From assembly GCA_038501625.1 (NCBI GenBank), contig JAZAYU010000005.1, positions 9,821,484 to 9,885,483 of the forward strand: DNA of 64,000 nucleotides. Reading direction: 5' to 3'. How positions within the stretch are numbered: the stretch's first letter is position 1; each line of letters opens with the position of its first letter. Origin of the DNA: Corbicula japonica. Taxonomy: Eukaryota; Mollusca; Bivalvia; Venerida; Cyrenidae. The position numbers were made by a program, and so were the translations under genes. A model generated the notes under the pieces. The model saw nothing but the letters and a program-made list of their open reading frames with translations. It ran no database searches and was not told where the DNA came from. Shown piece by piece: positions 1 through 11,654 of the stretch.

Positions 1-745
1 AGTTCTGGGGGATTCCAAAAAATACTCGCGTATTTCCGGTTGGCTCCTGTTGGCGTCGAAAGGTATGTTGACAATTATTTTAATCAAACATCGATTTATC
101 TTTGTAGCGATTTTCAGAAACATTGATAAACAACAAGTTAATGAAATAAAAATTCGAGACATGCCAGGTATGGTAATTTGCATGAGTGAGTCGTGTTGGA
201 AACACTTTTTTGGGGGGGGGGATATTTTTTTACCAAACATATTCACAAATAATTAAAATTGTTTCCTCCTTATTTTTTATAATAACTAACGTGTTTGCAA
301 GAAGCCCCTCCATTTGGAGCCTCGTCAAGAAAAATCATGAATAAATGTGAATGATCCACCGGAACTGGTCAAAGGGGGTCACCCTCCTTGCACAGAAAAT
401 TTTGTACAAATAAACATTTTTATTCAGCCAATATTTGGATTAATACCATCTGTAATGATTGCACATTAAAAATTGATTCAGCTTTTGCAACATAATTGAC
501 GTTTGGAATGTTGGTCTCTCGGCTATTTATAGAACGCGGATTTCCAACACGACTCACTCATGCAAAATTACCATACCTGGAACGTTTTGAATTTCTATTT
601 CATAAACTGAATGTTTATCAATGTTTCTGAAAATCACTACAAATGTCACTCAATGTTTGACTAAAATAATTGTCAAGATACATTTCGCCGCCAACAGGCG
701 CCAACCGGAAATACGTGAGTAATATTCGGAATCCTCCGGATCTAA
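1..745. repeat. Foldback element with arms of about 200 bp
   Basis: Bases 1-204 reappear as an imperfect reverse complement at 539-745. For example, ATTTCCGGTTGGC near 33-45 matches GCCAACCGGAAAT near 700, and GAGTGAGTCGTG near 184 matches CACGACTCACTC near 548. The unmatched centre is about 330 bp. The element may extend left of the window. The small ORFs here are shadows of the repeat. Confidence 0.7.
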
Positions 746-3700
746 CAAATCCTCCGGAACCCGGCAAACAACTGTATATTTACAAGAACGTACTGCCGAA
801 CAAGTATCTAAGCGGCATATCTGTTTTGTGATATATTTCTTGACGGTTTTGCTTTCCAACATAAAAGCTCGACCTGTAACCCAATGCATTGCTACAAAAT
901 TGTTTGGATCGGTGCATCATTGACTTGCTCGAAAAGTTATTATCATCGTTTGCGGACATAGTCTGGAGAAAACAATAATCATCGGATGTCATATAAGGAG
1001 AAAGTAGCCCTCGGAAAACTAGAGCCGATTTCCTAACCAATCACAATATTCAACAAGAATAACACAACTCAATAGTTAAAAAAATCACGAAATGTAAAAA
1101 CGGGATTTTAATGATACCAGGGCACCTTGAGTGAAACTAGTAAGGAGACGTACAGAACAGGACTCTTAAGCTCTTCTTCATCCGGAGCCAACGTGAAACT
1201 AAAGAGGCGGTACACAAATTGATCAGCTATAGAAGATTAATCATCAACCATACCTAGCTCTGTAAACTCTAAACGCTGCAAAAAAATAACCTGCTGCAGA
1301 TAGGTTATAACTATTTACCTACTTCATTGTGCAAGGCAATTAAACACCAAGCAAAAATTAGGCAACTAAACTTATCCAAAAAGCGACGCAGAAAGTTCCA
1401 TTGACGAAGAATAAGCTTCAATTGTAACTAGCAGACAGTTTCAAAATTAGCAAGTGTATTGAATTAGTCGCTAATAATTCTTTAAATCTAGTTAGGTCCT
1501 AGAAACATCCAAAATGCATGAGCCGCATAAGAAACATTTAGAATAAATGCACATATTTAGATTTTAAACCCACATCATCTTCAAAATTATTCTACGTTCA
1601 AATAATAACTAAAATATTACAAGATTTTCTAGTTACAGTAAAGTTAACAAAAACCACAAATACACATACACGTAAATGTGCATAGATTTTCGCAATATAT
1701 AATACTACCACATTTATGATATTGATAATACTTACAGATGACAATGCATACAATACCGAAGGTAGTAAAGGGTCCACCTCTATAAAAGACAATATATAAG
1801 ATTTTTCAAACATCTGGTAAATATATTCTTATTGGTATTATGACGACAATATTGCTACAATTTATTCAAAAAAGTGAAATATGCATTTCAGGAATGGACA
1901 TCCAGCAGACACAGCCTCCCCACACAGCCAAAAAAGTATAGAGGAGAAAACGTAATATTTGAGACTTATTCAGGCCAGATTTCTTTTTCCAAAAACGTGA
2001 CAATGCCTACTAACAAGAAATAAATTTCAAAGTTAAAGTTATTTCTTACGGAAAACCGTTTAATTGAATAAAGTTAATCATCTAATTCATCTTAGACTCT
2101 AAAAGTTTTTGTTACAAAACTGATTAGTTCCCAATTGTTCATGCTCTTAAAAGTACGACACCTTTCCAATGAAAAAAATAATATGAATAGCATAAAGATC
2201 TAAAGATTTATTTAATTTTAAGGTAAGAAGGATTCATTGTAAAATGTGCATAAAATGGTTACAATATATGTATTGTGCTAATCTAGCGGAATTAAAAGCC
2301 CATATATTTCTTGAACGAATTTTATAGATAATGCATGGAATTCTTTGCCCAAGAATTTAAAATTGATATTAGTGACTAGTTTCAAATCTCAAGCATATGG
2401 TTAGCTAAAGTCGAGACATGTCCTTTAAATCCTTTAATTTCAATGTTCACATTTTAGTGGCAGCAAACAACCTCCGATAAATCGAAATCATTGTTGTTCA
2501 AGCGAGTTGTTTTGCAAGATTTGACTTTTACTCAGCACCAACTCGCATGCCATTTTGTTTCAAAGGTATAGGGCTGTATCAAGTCTTTATACCATGTGCC
2601 ACGAACAATGTTGACGGTGTTCTATTGCTGATTTTGCATTTAAAAATTAATATTTTTTCAATAAATGCTATTGTTGAGTAAACTTGGCATTATTGTAAAT
2701 AAAGTCTCTACCAGGCGATTTTCTAAAAGTTAAATGACATGGGAATTTGATCCTTAAGAATTGTTTAGAAATAAAGAATAGAACTGAAAATTAAAAGATG
2801 ACGATACACATATTTGGTCTCTGTTAAATTTAAGGAAAGCCTGGAAAAACTGTTACTACAGTAGAGAAAATTCCTAATAACCGGTTTCATGGCAAATGGC
2901 TAATTACTACTGGTGTGCTATAAATCTTGCAACATCCATTATTCCCGATAAATGAGCTGCCATTGCAAACTGACATTTAAACATTTTATTGTGCTTAATT
3001 CAGTTGTGGAATCATCAAGGATTCGAAAAGACATAAATTCAAACACTTTAAACACTACAAAAAATTCAAAATAGAAATGGCTATAAGCAATATTCATTTT
3101 AGCAATATGAAACTCAGATATCCTGTTGACGAAGGTGAATATTAAATAATTTACGCACACGTGAAAGGAGGAGCCATAACATTAACAAAATGAATGAGTT
3201 ATTTGTTAGAAAAAACATCGTCTTAATGCAAGTGGTCTTTATCATAATTGCATTTATTAGGTCCACCTTACATTTATCATTACCAACAATTCGAAATATG
3301 AATGAAGACAGTATTTAATAGCATCTTTAACTCGCAATGGTTACTTAGTAAAGTGAACTATTTTTGGAGTGTTATGTTTAATGCATTCTGATAAATTTAA
3401 TGGTTATTTAATGGTATTTTAATGACAAATTACTAAGTCTTTGATTCTTGAAAGTATAAATACCATCCTGTCATTCTGTACTTAATGATAGTTCAAACGA
3501 AACAATTTTTAAAAGTTATCATAAGCCTGTTTTAATAAGCGTTTAATAGTTATAAAGAAATGGAACCTTCGTATCTTTTACATTGTCGACAATGAAAAAC
3601 TACCAACTGCATGTATCAGAAATAAATTCGTTCTTTTATTAGTAATGCGTGTAACAGCATCAGTAGTATTAGCACTTCTTTTTGATGTTCTCGTTTTTTA

Positions 3701-4593
3701 ATCAATTTAGTTTTCTTCAGGTTTTAGGTTTAGGTTTCTTCTACATTTTATATTTCGCATCAAAAGCGATTCTTCACAATCTGACAGTTTAAATGTATTT
3801 ACAGCAATTTCTTCAATCTTCACAGCAATATCTTTCATATTAACAGCACGCTGATGACCCAAGTTCTGCAAATTTTTCACATGATTCTATACTGTGTTAT
3901 AACCTTTATACTCTATTAAAAGTTTGACAAACAATGTTACGTTGTACAGAGCGAATTATGTGTTCGTAACACAAAATTGAAGTATACTGAAAATGACAAT
4001 GGGTCATTTCACAATAAACAACGGTCTCCGGTAAAACGTCATTCTTTGTGATCATCTCCACATCATCTTTTTTTCAAGTTTGAAAATTTTCGTTCCAACA
4101 GATTTTGGAGGGTGTGTGTATGAACGGATGACGGACGTACAGACAAGGTGAAATCTACATGGCTTCAAACTCGTGAAGGCATAAGAACTCGTGCCCAGGA
4201 ACAAAGACGAAAATTTAAAAAAAAAATAACCTGATGTTTTCTACAAATAGATAATTACCATTAACGTGCCATATGCAAGTTTCCGGATAATGTGCTGCCA
4301 CTGTAATCTGGTATAAGATACCAACACCCAGTCACTGTCCTGGGGAAATAACTGTATCACACAGAACAAAAGCCATGGATGCGCACTCTGAAATGAAAAA
4401 AAAAACATACCATAATTAGACTTATAATTTCAAGATCAGAATTTGGTGTTCCATGTAATAGCCGTGCTTCAAAAAAGTAGTTAAAATATGGCCCTTTTTA
4501 TATAAGGATAATTAGATGTAATTTTTTTAATTATATAAGGATAATTAGATGTAATTCAAGAGGTCTTCCAATAATAAGCTTCGAGCCACGCCT
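746..4593. other. AT-rich intergenic DNA, no gene seen
   Basis: No reading frame here has recognisable protein character or supported splice sites. The minus-strand frames at 780-1040 are short and overlap the foldback element. A short direct duplication, AAGGATAATTAGATGTAAT, occurs twice near 4503 and 4538. Confidence 0.5.
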
Positions 4594-5958
4594 AGTTTTT
4601 GTGTCGCCCTTTCGAAGAAATGGCGATACATAGGGATCGCTTTGTCCGTCTGTCCGTCCGTCGGTCTGTCCGTCCGTCACGAAAACTTAACGTTGGCTAT
4701 AACTGCCATTTCTTAATATTATATTGCTTATGACAACACGCTCGAGATGATGCCAAATTCTCAAGGTCAAGGTCACATTTGATGGAGTTATGCCCCTTTT
4801 TTTATTTGGATTTTTACATGAAAACTTAACGTTGGCTAAAATTTTGTCGTTTCTTAATATTTTTTCATCAAACTTTCAAATTATATTGCTTATGACAACA
4901 CGCTCATGATGATGCCAAATTCTCAAGGTCAAGGTCACATTTGATGGAGTTATGCCCCTTTTTGTACTTGGATTTTTACTCGAAAACTTAACGTTGCCTA
5001 TAACTTTGTCATTTCTTAATATTTTTACATCAAACTTTCAAATTATATTGCTTATGACAACACGCTCGAGATGATGCCAAATTTTCAAGGTCAATGTCAC
5101 ATTTGATGGAGTTATGCCCCTTTTTGTTCTTGGATGTTTACACGAAAACTTAACATTGGCTATAACTTTGTCATTTCTTAATACTTTTACATCAAAAATT
5201 AAAAATTATATTGCTTATGAAAACACGCTCATGATGATGCCAAATTCTTCGATAGAGTTATGCCCCTTTTTGTACTTGCATTTTTATTCCGACATAGCAC
5301 CAGAGGGCGACACAACTGTTCAACTGAACACCCATCTAGTAGAAAGGAAAAAGTCCATCGTCAGTTTTGGTTCTTGTTATAAAATACGTGTGGATAGGGT
5401 ATATAGTCTTACTGTGAAATGTTTAATGCTGAATAAACTTATGGTATGGTATATAGTCAAAGTTTTGAGTCAATAGTGCAAATTCTATCAAAGTTGAGTT
5501 TCAGGTCCAGTTAATATGAATAAGTCAATCAGGAGTTATAAATTAAATTAAATTGTTGTCACACGTTTGTTAATTGAGATGTCACATTTTAAGTAGTGTT
5601 CCAAAAGCACATTTATTTTGAAAGTAATTTAGGTTAAAGTCATTTAAAAATAAATCTAAAAATATTCAATCAGGAATTATCATTCATTTGGTCAGAAACA
5701 GCTTTATTCATGTACACATATATGGTTAAAGTCATTTAAATGGGGCATAACTCCAAAACTATTCAATCAGAAGTCATCATTCTTTTTTTCAGAAATAGTG
5801 TTGTGCATGTAGAGGATATATTTTAAGTATTGTATGAAATGTTTTTAATGTTGTTATCAATACTAAATTTCATGTTAAAGTTAAGTGACTACAGGACGAC
5901 GACACCGGACATTATGATCCCTATATGTCTACTTGCTATCGCTGGCGACACAAAAACT
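4594..5958. mobile_element. 1.4 kb non-autonomous element with TIR AGTTTTTGTGTCGCC
   Basis: AGTTTTTGTGTCGCC at 4594-4608 is exactly inverted at 5944-5958, and the similarity extends inward imperfectly (GATACATAGGGATC against GATCCCTATATGTC). Next to the left end is a GTCCGTCC-rich tract (about 4646-4678). It is followed by about four tandem units of roughly 140-165 bp, starting near 4680, 4818, 4982 and 5142. These units share GAAAACTTAACGTTGGCTAT and GATGATGCCAAATTCTCAAG. No transposase is encoded; the 120-aa frame at 5114-5476 is read from the tandem units. Confidence 0.7.
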
Positions 5959-7738
5959 TTTTAAAGATCATAGAAATGTCAGTAATGAATCTTTCATTTT
6001 AATAGCGTAATCTATGAAAACTATTTTGGCCTGGTTTTTATTAAAGCAACGTGTTTGTAAATGTTTGTCATGTGCAAATTATATCTATAGTAACGCGTTA
6101 CTTAACGCTTAAAAATAAAATATTGACCAAAAATGTAAGTTGGTGCTACGAGTTGTTTTTCTTAAAAAAGCTCGATAACATTAACGACTCCAGGCGTTAT
6201 GCCGACAATTTAAATGCGGCGATTACGACAGAATAATGTTGGCATTAGCATTCATCCGAAAATCTTAATATTTTAAGGCAAAATTACTGCACGCAACACA
6301 TCAGGCAACAGAAATAACTAACTTTATCTAGAAGAACTATTCAATAATGCCCACAGGAAAGTTTAAGTTAGGATGAATAATGTTCATTTGTTACAAGCAG
6401 ATAAAATCGAAAACTAGCGTATAACGAGTGCATTGAAGTAATCACAAATTATATGGAAATCACATGATGTCCTAGAAGAAATACCTAAATTGTCAATGTA
6501 ACATACTGAAACATTAGGAAGGAAGCGTACTTGTTCAGATTGTAAACCAATATTGCCTCAAAAAGATTAAGACGTAAATTAAAAACTTAAAATTTAACTA
6601 AACGATTCTATGATTTTGTATGGATTTTTCTTAACCTTTTTATTAGGAAATCATTCAATCTGATTTTATTGAATTGCATCTATATGGGAGTCTTATCTGC
6701 ATTTTGAATCTTTCTCATGCTCATCCATTTTAAGAGGTTGCTTATCATTCTCAGTGTTACGCTCGGCATGTTCAATGAAATAGCAAATTTTAAGGAATAG
6801 ATTTTATTGGACTTCCAAGTATTTTAAGACAAACGTTAGAATCGAGTGTATGTAATTCATTTTAAGACTAATAAATAACCTAGAGTGTGTCATAAATACA
6901 ACAAGTCAACTAGAAAAAGTTTCAAATACGATAAAAATATCTCTGGTTGTAGGACTATTAAAAATATAACAAGAATTTTAAGATTATTCAAAATTCAACA
7001 TATTGCTTTAAGTCGGTCGGTCAAATCGTTACCGTTGATCTAAATGTTATCAAATACTTAAGAATTCATTATTATGTTTCTAAAGGTCCCAAATATAGAG
7101 TTTCTACGGAAATTGATCATTTGGCATTAGCAAAATTTACAATTCATTTATTACAGTTATAGAAGGTATTTTTCCGATCATATACATGTAGGTCTATCGC
7201 TAAACATATTTATGAAAGCTTGAGTAAAAAAAATCAGTTTATGTCTTTGAAATAAATGTAGGACGAGTTTGCATTTTAAGCAGAAAACATAAATACTAAC
7301 TTTGACAAAGATATTGAATTAGTTATGGATAAACACTCACATGGAAAGATTTCGTATAGAATAAAAACGTCGCGTTACTTGGTTATCAAGATTGTTTTTG
7401 GTAAAATATTCAATGCATTCTACGTTAAATTCTGATGTAGTGATTACTAGAGTATAATATTCGTATTAGCTTTCATATCAGCACATCTTCACATCTTCCT
7501 AGGCAAAATTACAGCACGCAACACATTAAGCAAACAAAATGACTAAATGTATCCAACTGAGTTATTCTGTAATGCCCAAAGGACAAATTCTAGTTAGGAA
7601 AGATAAATTCATTTGTTGCAAGCAGACATATTCGAAATGAACGAGTGTATTGAACTAATTCCAAATAATATGGAGATCTAATAATGTCCTGGAAGAAATG
7701 TGCAAATTGCCGGTGGCTCAGAACGACACACTCATTCA
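5959..7738. repeat. Direct repeat pair of about 240 bp; no gene
   Basis: The segment 6243-6493 resembles 7465-7710 in the same orientation. Shared blocks include GGCAAAATTAC, GCACGCAACACAT, CATTTGTTACAAGCAGA and GATGTCCTAGAAGAAAT, with moderate divergence. About 970 bp of AT-rich DNA lies between them. No coding frame is supported. Confidence 0.5.
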
Positions 7739-7862
7739 GGGCTGAAGGTTATAAAACTGAGCATGGACACCAGTCTCAAATCTCAAGCAGTCGCCATTTC
7801 AGCCAATCAGATGCTTGAGATTTGAGACTGGTTTCCATGCTCAGTTTTATAACCTTCAGCCC
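7739..7862. repeat. Family B hairpin MITE
   Basis: Starts GGGCTGAAGGTTATAAAACT and ends with its inverse. The arms carry CCAGTCTCAAATCTCAAGCA and its complement. The left arm has lost the CTGATTGGCTGAAATGGCGA part, so the hairpin is lopsided. Confidence 0.8.
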
Positions 7863-8948
7863 AGATTTGTTCGAACAAACATTATTTTCAAAAATAGCAT
7901 CTGTCATACGAAACATATATAAAACAATTTTGAAATTTTAAAAACACAATAGCCTTTTCTGCACTGAAACTTTAATATTGATATTTTTATAGTTGTGAAA
8001 ATATTGAGATGCGCTTTGGGTAGGGCTAGGCTGCAAGATCAGTAATGTGCAATTCCATTTCTGCTCATGAACAGGCTTTTTCAAACTGGGCCTGAAATAT
8101 TTTGATATTTATCGAGTTATTCAGTTCCTTTTTCATCTATTGAATAATGGTGTTAGATGACCAAGAAAATGCTTGATTGTGCATTCAAGGAAAGCCACAT
8201 TTAGAAAAAAAACAGGAATTTAGCATATATGACACAACAAACATTGAACAAAAATACCGAACTGCCAGAATCTCTAAATGTTGTTCCAAATACTAATTCT
8301 CTGTCATGAAATATAAAAAAAATGATTATAATATTTATTATATAAAGATGAATGGTATCATAAACATACAAATCAAAATACAAGTGTCACTTAGGGATTA
8401 GGAGAGAAGGATGTTGTTAATAATGTTTTACACGAGGGTAAACAGGGCTAATACAGTGCAATAATGCATAAAGACAAGTTCCGGCCAGTCAGTGTCCTTA
8501 ATAAAAAAAAGTTCAAATTATTTATGGTAAAATTAAATACAAATTTCAGTTCTTAGGTAAATAACCGGTAATTGTCCACGAACTACGTGTGGTTTGTGTT
8601 TATGACGAACTAATTTGTCAATATCGTATTTATTTAGCCACAAAAAGTAAACATCATTAGGCCGAATTTTTATTACCAAACATCAGTTTCTTTGAAATAT
8701 TCATTTTATCGGTTAGAAAGCGTTGTCCACATAATGGAAGTAATTATTAAAATTGTAAATATTAGAAATAATTTAACAGTATGCTCGTTTGTTCTGGACA
8801 TTTGTAAATATTGAACAAACGGTGTTATTGTTTAAAATAATATTTAAAATAAATAAGGAATTTTTCAAGTCTTCTACCCTTGAATATTTACGTAGTCAAC
8901 AGTCTGAGTATTACAGCTGTAGAGTCCACTTCAAATTGACCACTGAAA
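7863..8948. other. AT-rich DNA upstream of the PAN-domain gene
   Basis: No gene and no clear repeat. It must hold the promoter of the PAN gene, but no TATA box or other element could be assigned with confidence. Confidence 0.4.
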
Positions 8949-11048
8949 ATGGAACAAAAACTTTTTGTTGCGTTTTTGATTATATTCATCGGTTATATCA
9001 ATGCGGAACAATGTTTTTCAGAATTCAAAACAAAGCCATTTTGTGTTTTTCCTTACGGAGTGCCAATGCTGGATCATTTTGCTAGAAGCCACATAGATTG
9101 TGCACAAAGCTGCGCAATGAATGTATCTTGCAACTCGTTCTTTTACATAAGTGGGACAGGCACCTGTAGAAGAAACGAAGAGTTGTTACCTAACCCAACT
9201 TCCACCTGCGGCGTAATGGAGATATATGGAAAAAGAGAAGAGGTCGGTGATAATATTTTTCTCTTTAATATTGCATCTGTTGACTTTAACATCTATATTT
9301 TAGTATTTCAATCAAATATAGTTTCAAATAACACTTCTCCGATGTAATTAATTGATAACAGTAATAATTTTGGCACATCTTTATTAAAAATATACTTAGA
9401 AAAACAACATGTCAACCTCCATGAATATGACTTTTATCGCATTGGCGACCAGTGTAGATCCAGTTCAGCCGGCATATCCGCGCCGTCTTATCAGGGTATA
9501 CACTTTTCGCATCAGGTTACTTTGATCAAGAAGTGTGGATTCAGATCAGTCAGCAGGGATGTGCTAGCAGATCTGGATCTACACTTGTCGCCCATGAGAT
9601 ATAACCAGTGCCCAAGGTTATAAAGCTGAGCATGGAAACCAGTCTCAAATCTCAAGCATCTGATTGGCTGAAATGGCGACCAGTCGCCATTTCAGCCAAT
9701 CAGATGCTTGAGATTTGAGACTGGTTTCCAAACTCAGTTTTATAACCTTCAGGCCAGTATCCATGAAAATTAGTCTAATCAACCATGCATGCTTTTATTC
9801 TATTTGTGTTTTACCTTTCCACTTTATAACATCCTTTTTTCAGACTGCATGTTTTGTTTCAACACCCCCGCCCCCACCGCAACTCCCATTATCGAATAAT
9901 AGTCTACCACAGTCCTGGGACTATCTGTACTATCCGTACTTCTACATGCATCAACCCTGTATGAGTGGATCTGATTGTATCAACATACCTAATACGGACT
10001 GCATCAGTCAGAGTATGTGCCAGTGTTTCCTGGGATACAGTTTTGACTGGACAACACAAACTTGTGTAGTTGGTTAGTGTTATTAAATATATGTTTTGGT
10101 ATTGCACAGCACAGCCTGGTTCTCGACTTCCTATCGAACCTATTTTGCGAAAGAGTCAAAGGGCAGGTAATCCAGGACCCAAGATCATAAAACAAGTCGC
10201 CAATCAGATGCTCGAGATTTAGGACTGGTCTCCTGATTTAGTTTTATAATCTTGGGCCCAAGTTTTGAAATCAAATGACATTCCAAGTCAACAGCTTACA
10301 CTTTAACATCCAGTCCTTAAAGAGGTAGTCCAGAATATAGTAATCATTTTGCATTGCAAAGACATTTTGAAACTGAGCACAGAACTGAAAAGATTCCAAG
10401 TAAACAGCTTACAATTTAACATCCAGCATATAATAATTGATATAGCATTTAAACTTCTTTTAACTCTAGAAACATCGGACAGCATTTTTAGTCAATTACC
10501 TCATACAATATGTTACCAGTATAATCATCATAATATTCACTTCGATGTTTTTTATTTCTCTTTAAAGTAATATAAGTATAATAAAATATGTTTAAGTACT
10601 GACTGATACAATATGTTTAAAATGAGCACTAAAAATGTATGCCATTTATTCTTAAATTTATTTTATAATAGACAGACCCCCATATGCTTCGCTAAGGGCG
10701 TCTAAAAGTAAACTCAAACACACATACACACACGCACACACACCCACGCGCACACGCACACGCACAATTTATTTCACTTTCTTTGCAGGCTGCGCCCAGT
10801 ATGGTCACAGCTACCAAATCGCCTTCGACAGAAATATGGTGGGTTTCGATATTCAAATCATACAAAACGTGTACGAAGAGCAATGTTTGGATGCATGTAC
10901 CAACTATGGTCCTGTATGCAAGACCACCACCTATAATCCTTCAACGATGATATGTAACCTGAAGGACCAAACGGCTTATAGCCAACCCGGAAGCATCGAA
11001 GTTTTATTAAACACTAACATCTACACAAGGGATTGTCTGTTTCAGTAA
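8949..11048 (+). CDS. Secreted PAN/apple - EB-like - PAN/apple domain protein
   Basis: Three exons join in phase: 8949-9242, 9844-10072 and 10789-11048, giving 260 aa. Residues 1-19 are a signal peptide (hydrophobic LFVAFLIIFIGYINA, then EQC). Residues 20-98 carry a PAN/apple-type domain with Cys at 22, 32, 51, 55, 61, 73 and 87. Exon 2 has a proline run near residues 106-110, then six cysteines (137, 143, 151, 157, 159, 172) spaced like an EB or EGF-like module (CMSGSDC...CQCFLGYSFD). Exon 3 is a second PAN domain (CLDACTNYGPVCKTTTYNP...MICNL). Family knowledge: PAN domains bind protein or carbohydrate, so an extracellular recognition role is likely; the partner is unknown. The acceptors are good (tttttttcag-like and ctttgcag). 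The exon 1 donor GAG|gtcggt is weak; an alternative in the same phase is GGC|gtaatg at about 9213. Intron 1 holds one family A and one family B repeat; the end of intron 2 holds a CA-rich microsatellite. There is no clear polyadenylation signal just downstream. Confidence 0.82.
9434..9602. repeat. Family A palindrome, diverged
   Basis: Contains GTGTAGATCCAGTTCAGC on the left and CAGATCTGGATCTACACTTG on the right around a short loop. It lies in intron 1 of the PAN-domain gene. Confidence 0.7.
9611..9754. repeat. Family B hairpin MITE, near full length
   Basis: Arms of about 70 bp: ACCAGTCTCAAATCTCAAGC with GATTGGCTGAAATGGCGACC, then the inverse. It lies in PAN gene intron 1, directly after a family A copy. 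Confidence 0.85.
10176..10260. repeat. Family B hairpin, deleted copy
   Basis: GACCCAAGATCATAAAAC on the left pairs with GTTTTATAATCTTGGGCC on the right. Most of the left arm is missing. It lies in PAN gene intron 2. Confidence 0.65.
10717..10767. repeat. CA-rich microsatellite
   Basis: Imperfect ACACAC/CGCACA run just before the last exon of the PAN-domain gene. Confidence 0.85.
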
Positions 11049-11180
11049 ACAAGCATTACTTGTTTTTATCTTAGTTACTCCAAACTCTTCTGGTGATCTC
11101 CTTGATTCTCCGATCAAGACATCGAATGTAAGCCGGAAAAAAGTTATTCTGCCATTTCGTTATAACGAAGAAGATTATGA

Positions 11181-11654
11181 TATATACTTAAGGACTTTGA
11201 AAACGCACCCTTGGGATAAGTGTATTTTAACTTGGAAAAGGCCTTTGAAATGAAATGTTTCACATACCTTTGTAAAGTACAATTCATTGCCGTCAGTTTG
11301 ATAGTAAAATATTTAAGATTGGTCTATTTATACAAAAGATATTGCGAGTTAAAGACAGTAACCCTAAAATCAAAAGTAACACTTCACGCCTATAGAGCTT
11401 GCATTACAATTAAAGGCATATCATTGAAAACGAACGCTTGTATTGGCTAAAGTGTTACTTTTGATTTCAGGGTTACTGTCTTGAACACGCGATATTTTTA
11501 TTATCAATGAACCAATTTTAAATATTTTGGTATCAAAATGACGGCAATGAGTTGTACTTTACACAGCTATATAATATGTTTGATATAAAAGGCGTCTTCT
11601 ATGTTTATATACACTTATCCCAAGGGTGCGTTTTCAAAGTCCTTAAGTATATTT
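11181..11654. repeat. Foldback element with arms of about 200 bp
   Basis: TATACTTAAGGACTTTGAAA at the left end is inverted exactly at the right end, followed inward by CGCACCCTTGGGATAAGTGT and its inverse. Further inward, AGACAGTAACCCTAAAATCA matches GATTTCAGGGTTACTGTCTT. The arms diverge towards the centre. No transposase is encoded. Confidence 0.8.

Noticed and set aside
780..1040. Minus-strand frame of 86 codons starting MVRK, with an inner start MSANDDNNFSS
   Set aside because: Short, overlaps a second frame and the foldback repeat, and no matching downstream exon or family could be found.
5114..5476. 120-codon plus-strand frame
   Set aside because: Read from the tandem units of the 4594-5958 element; no protein character.
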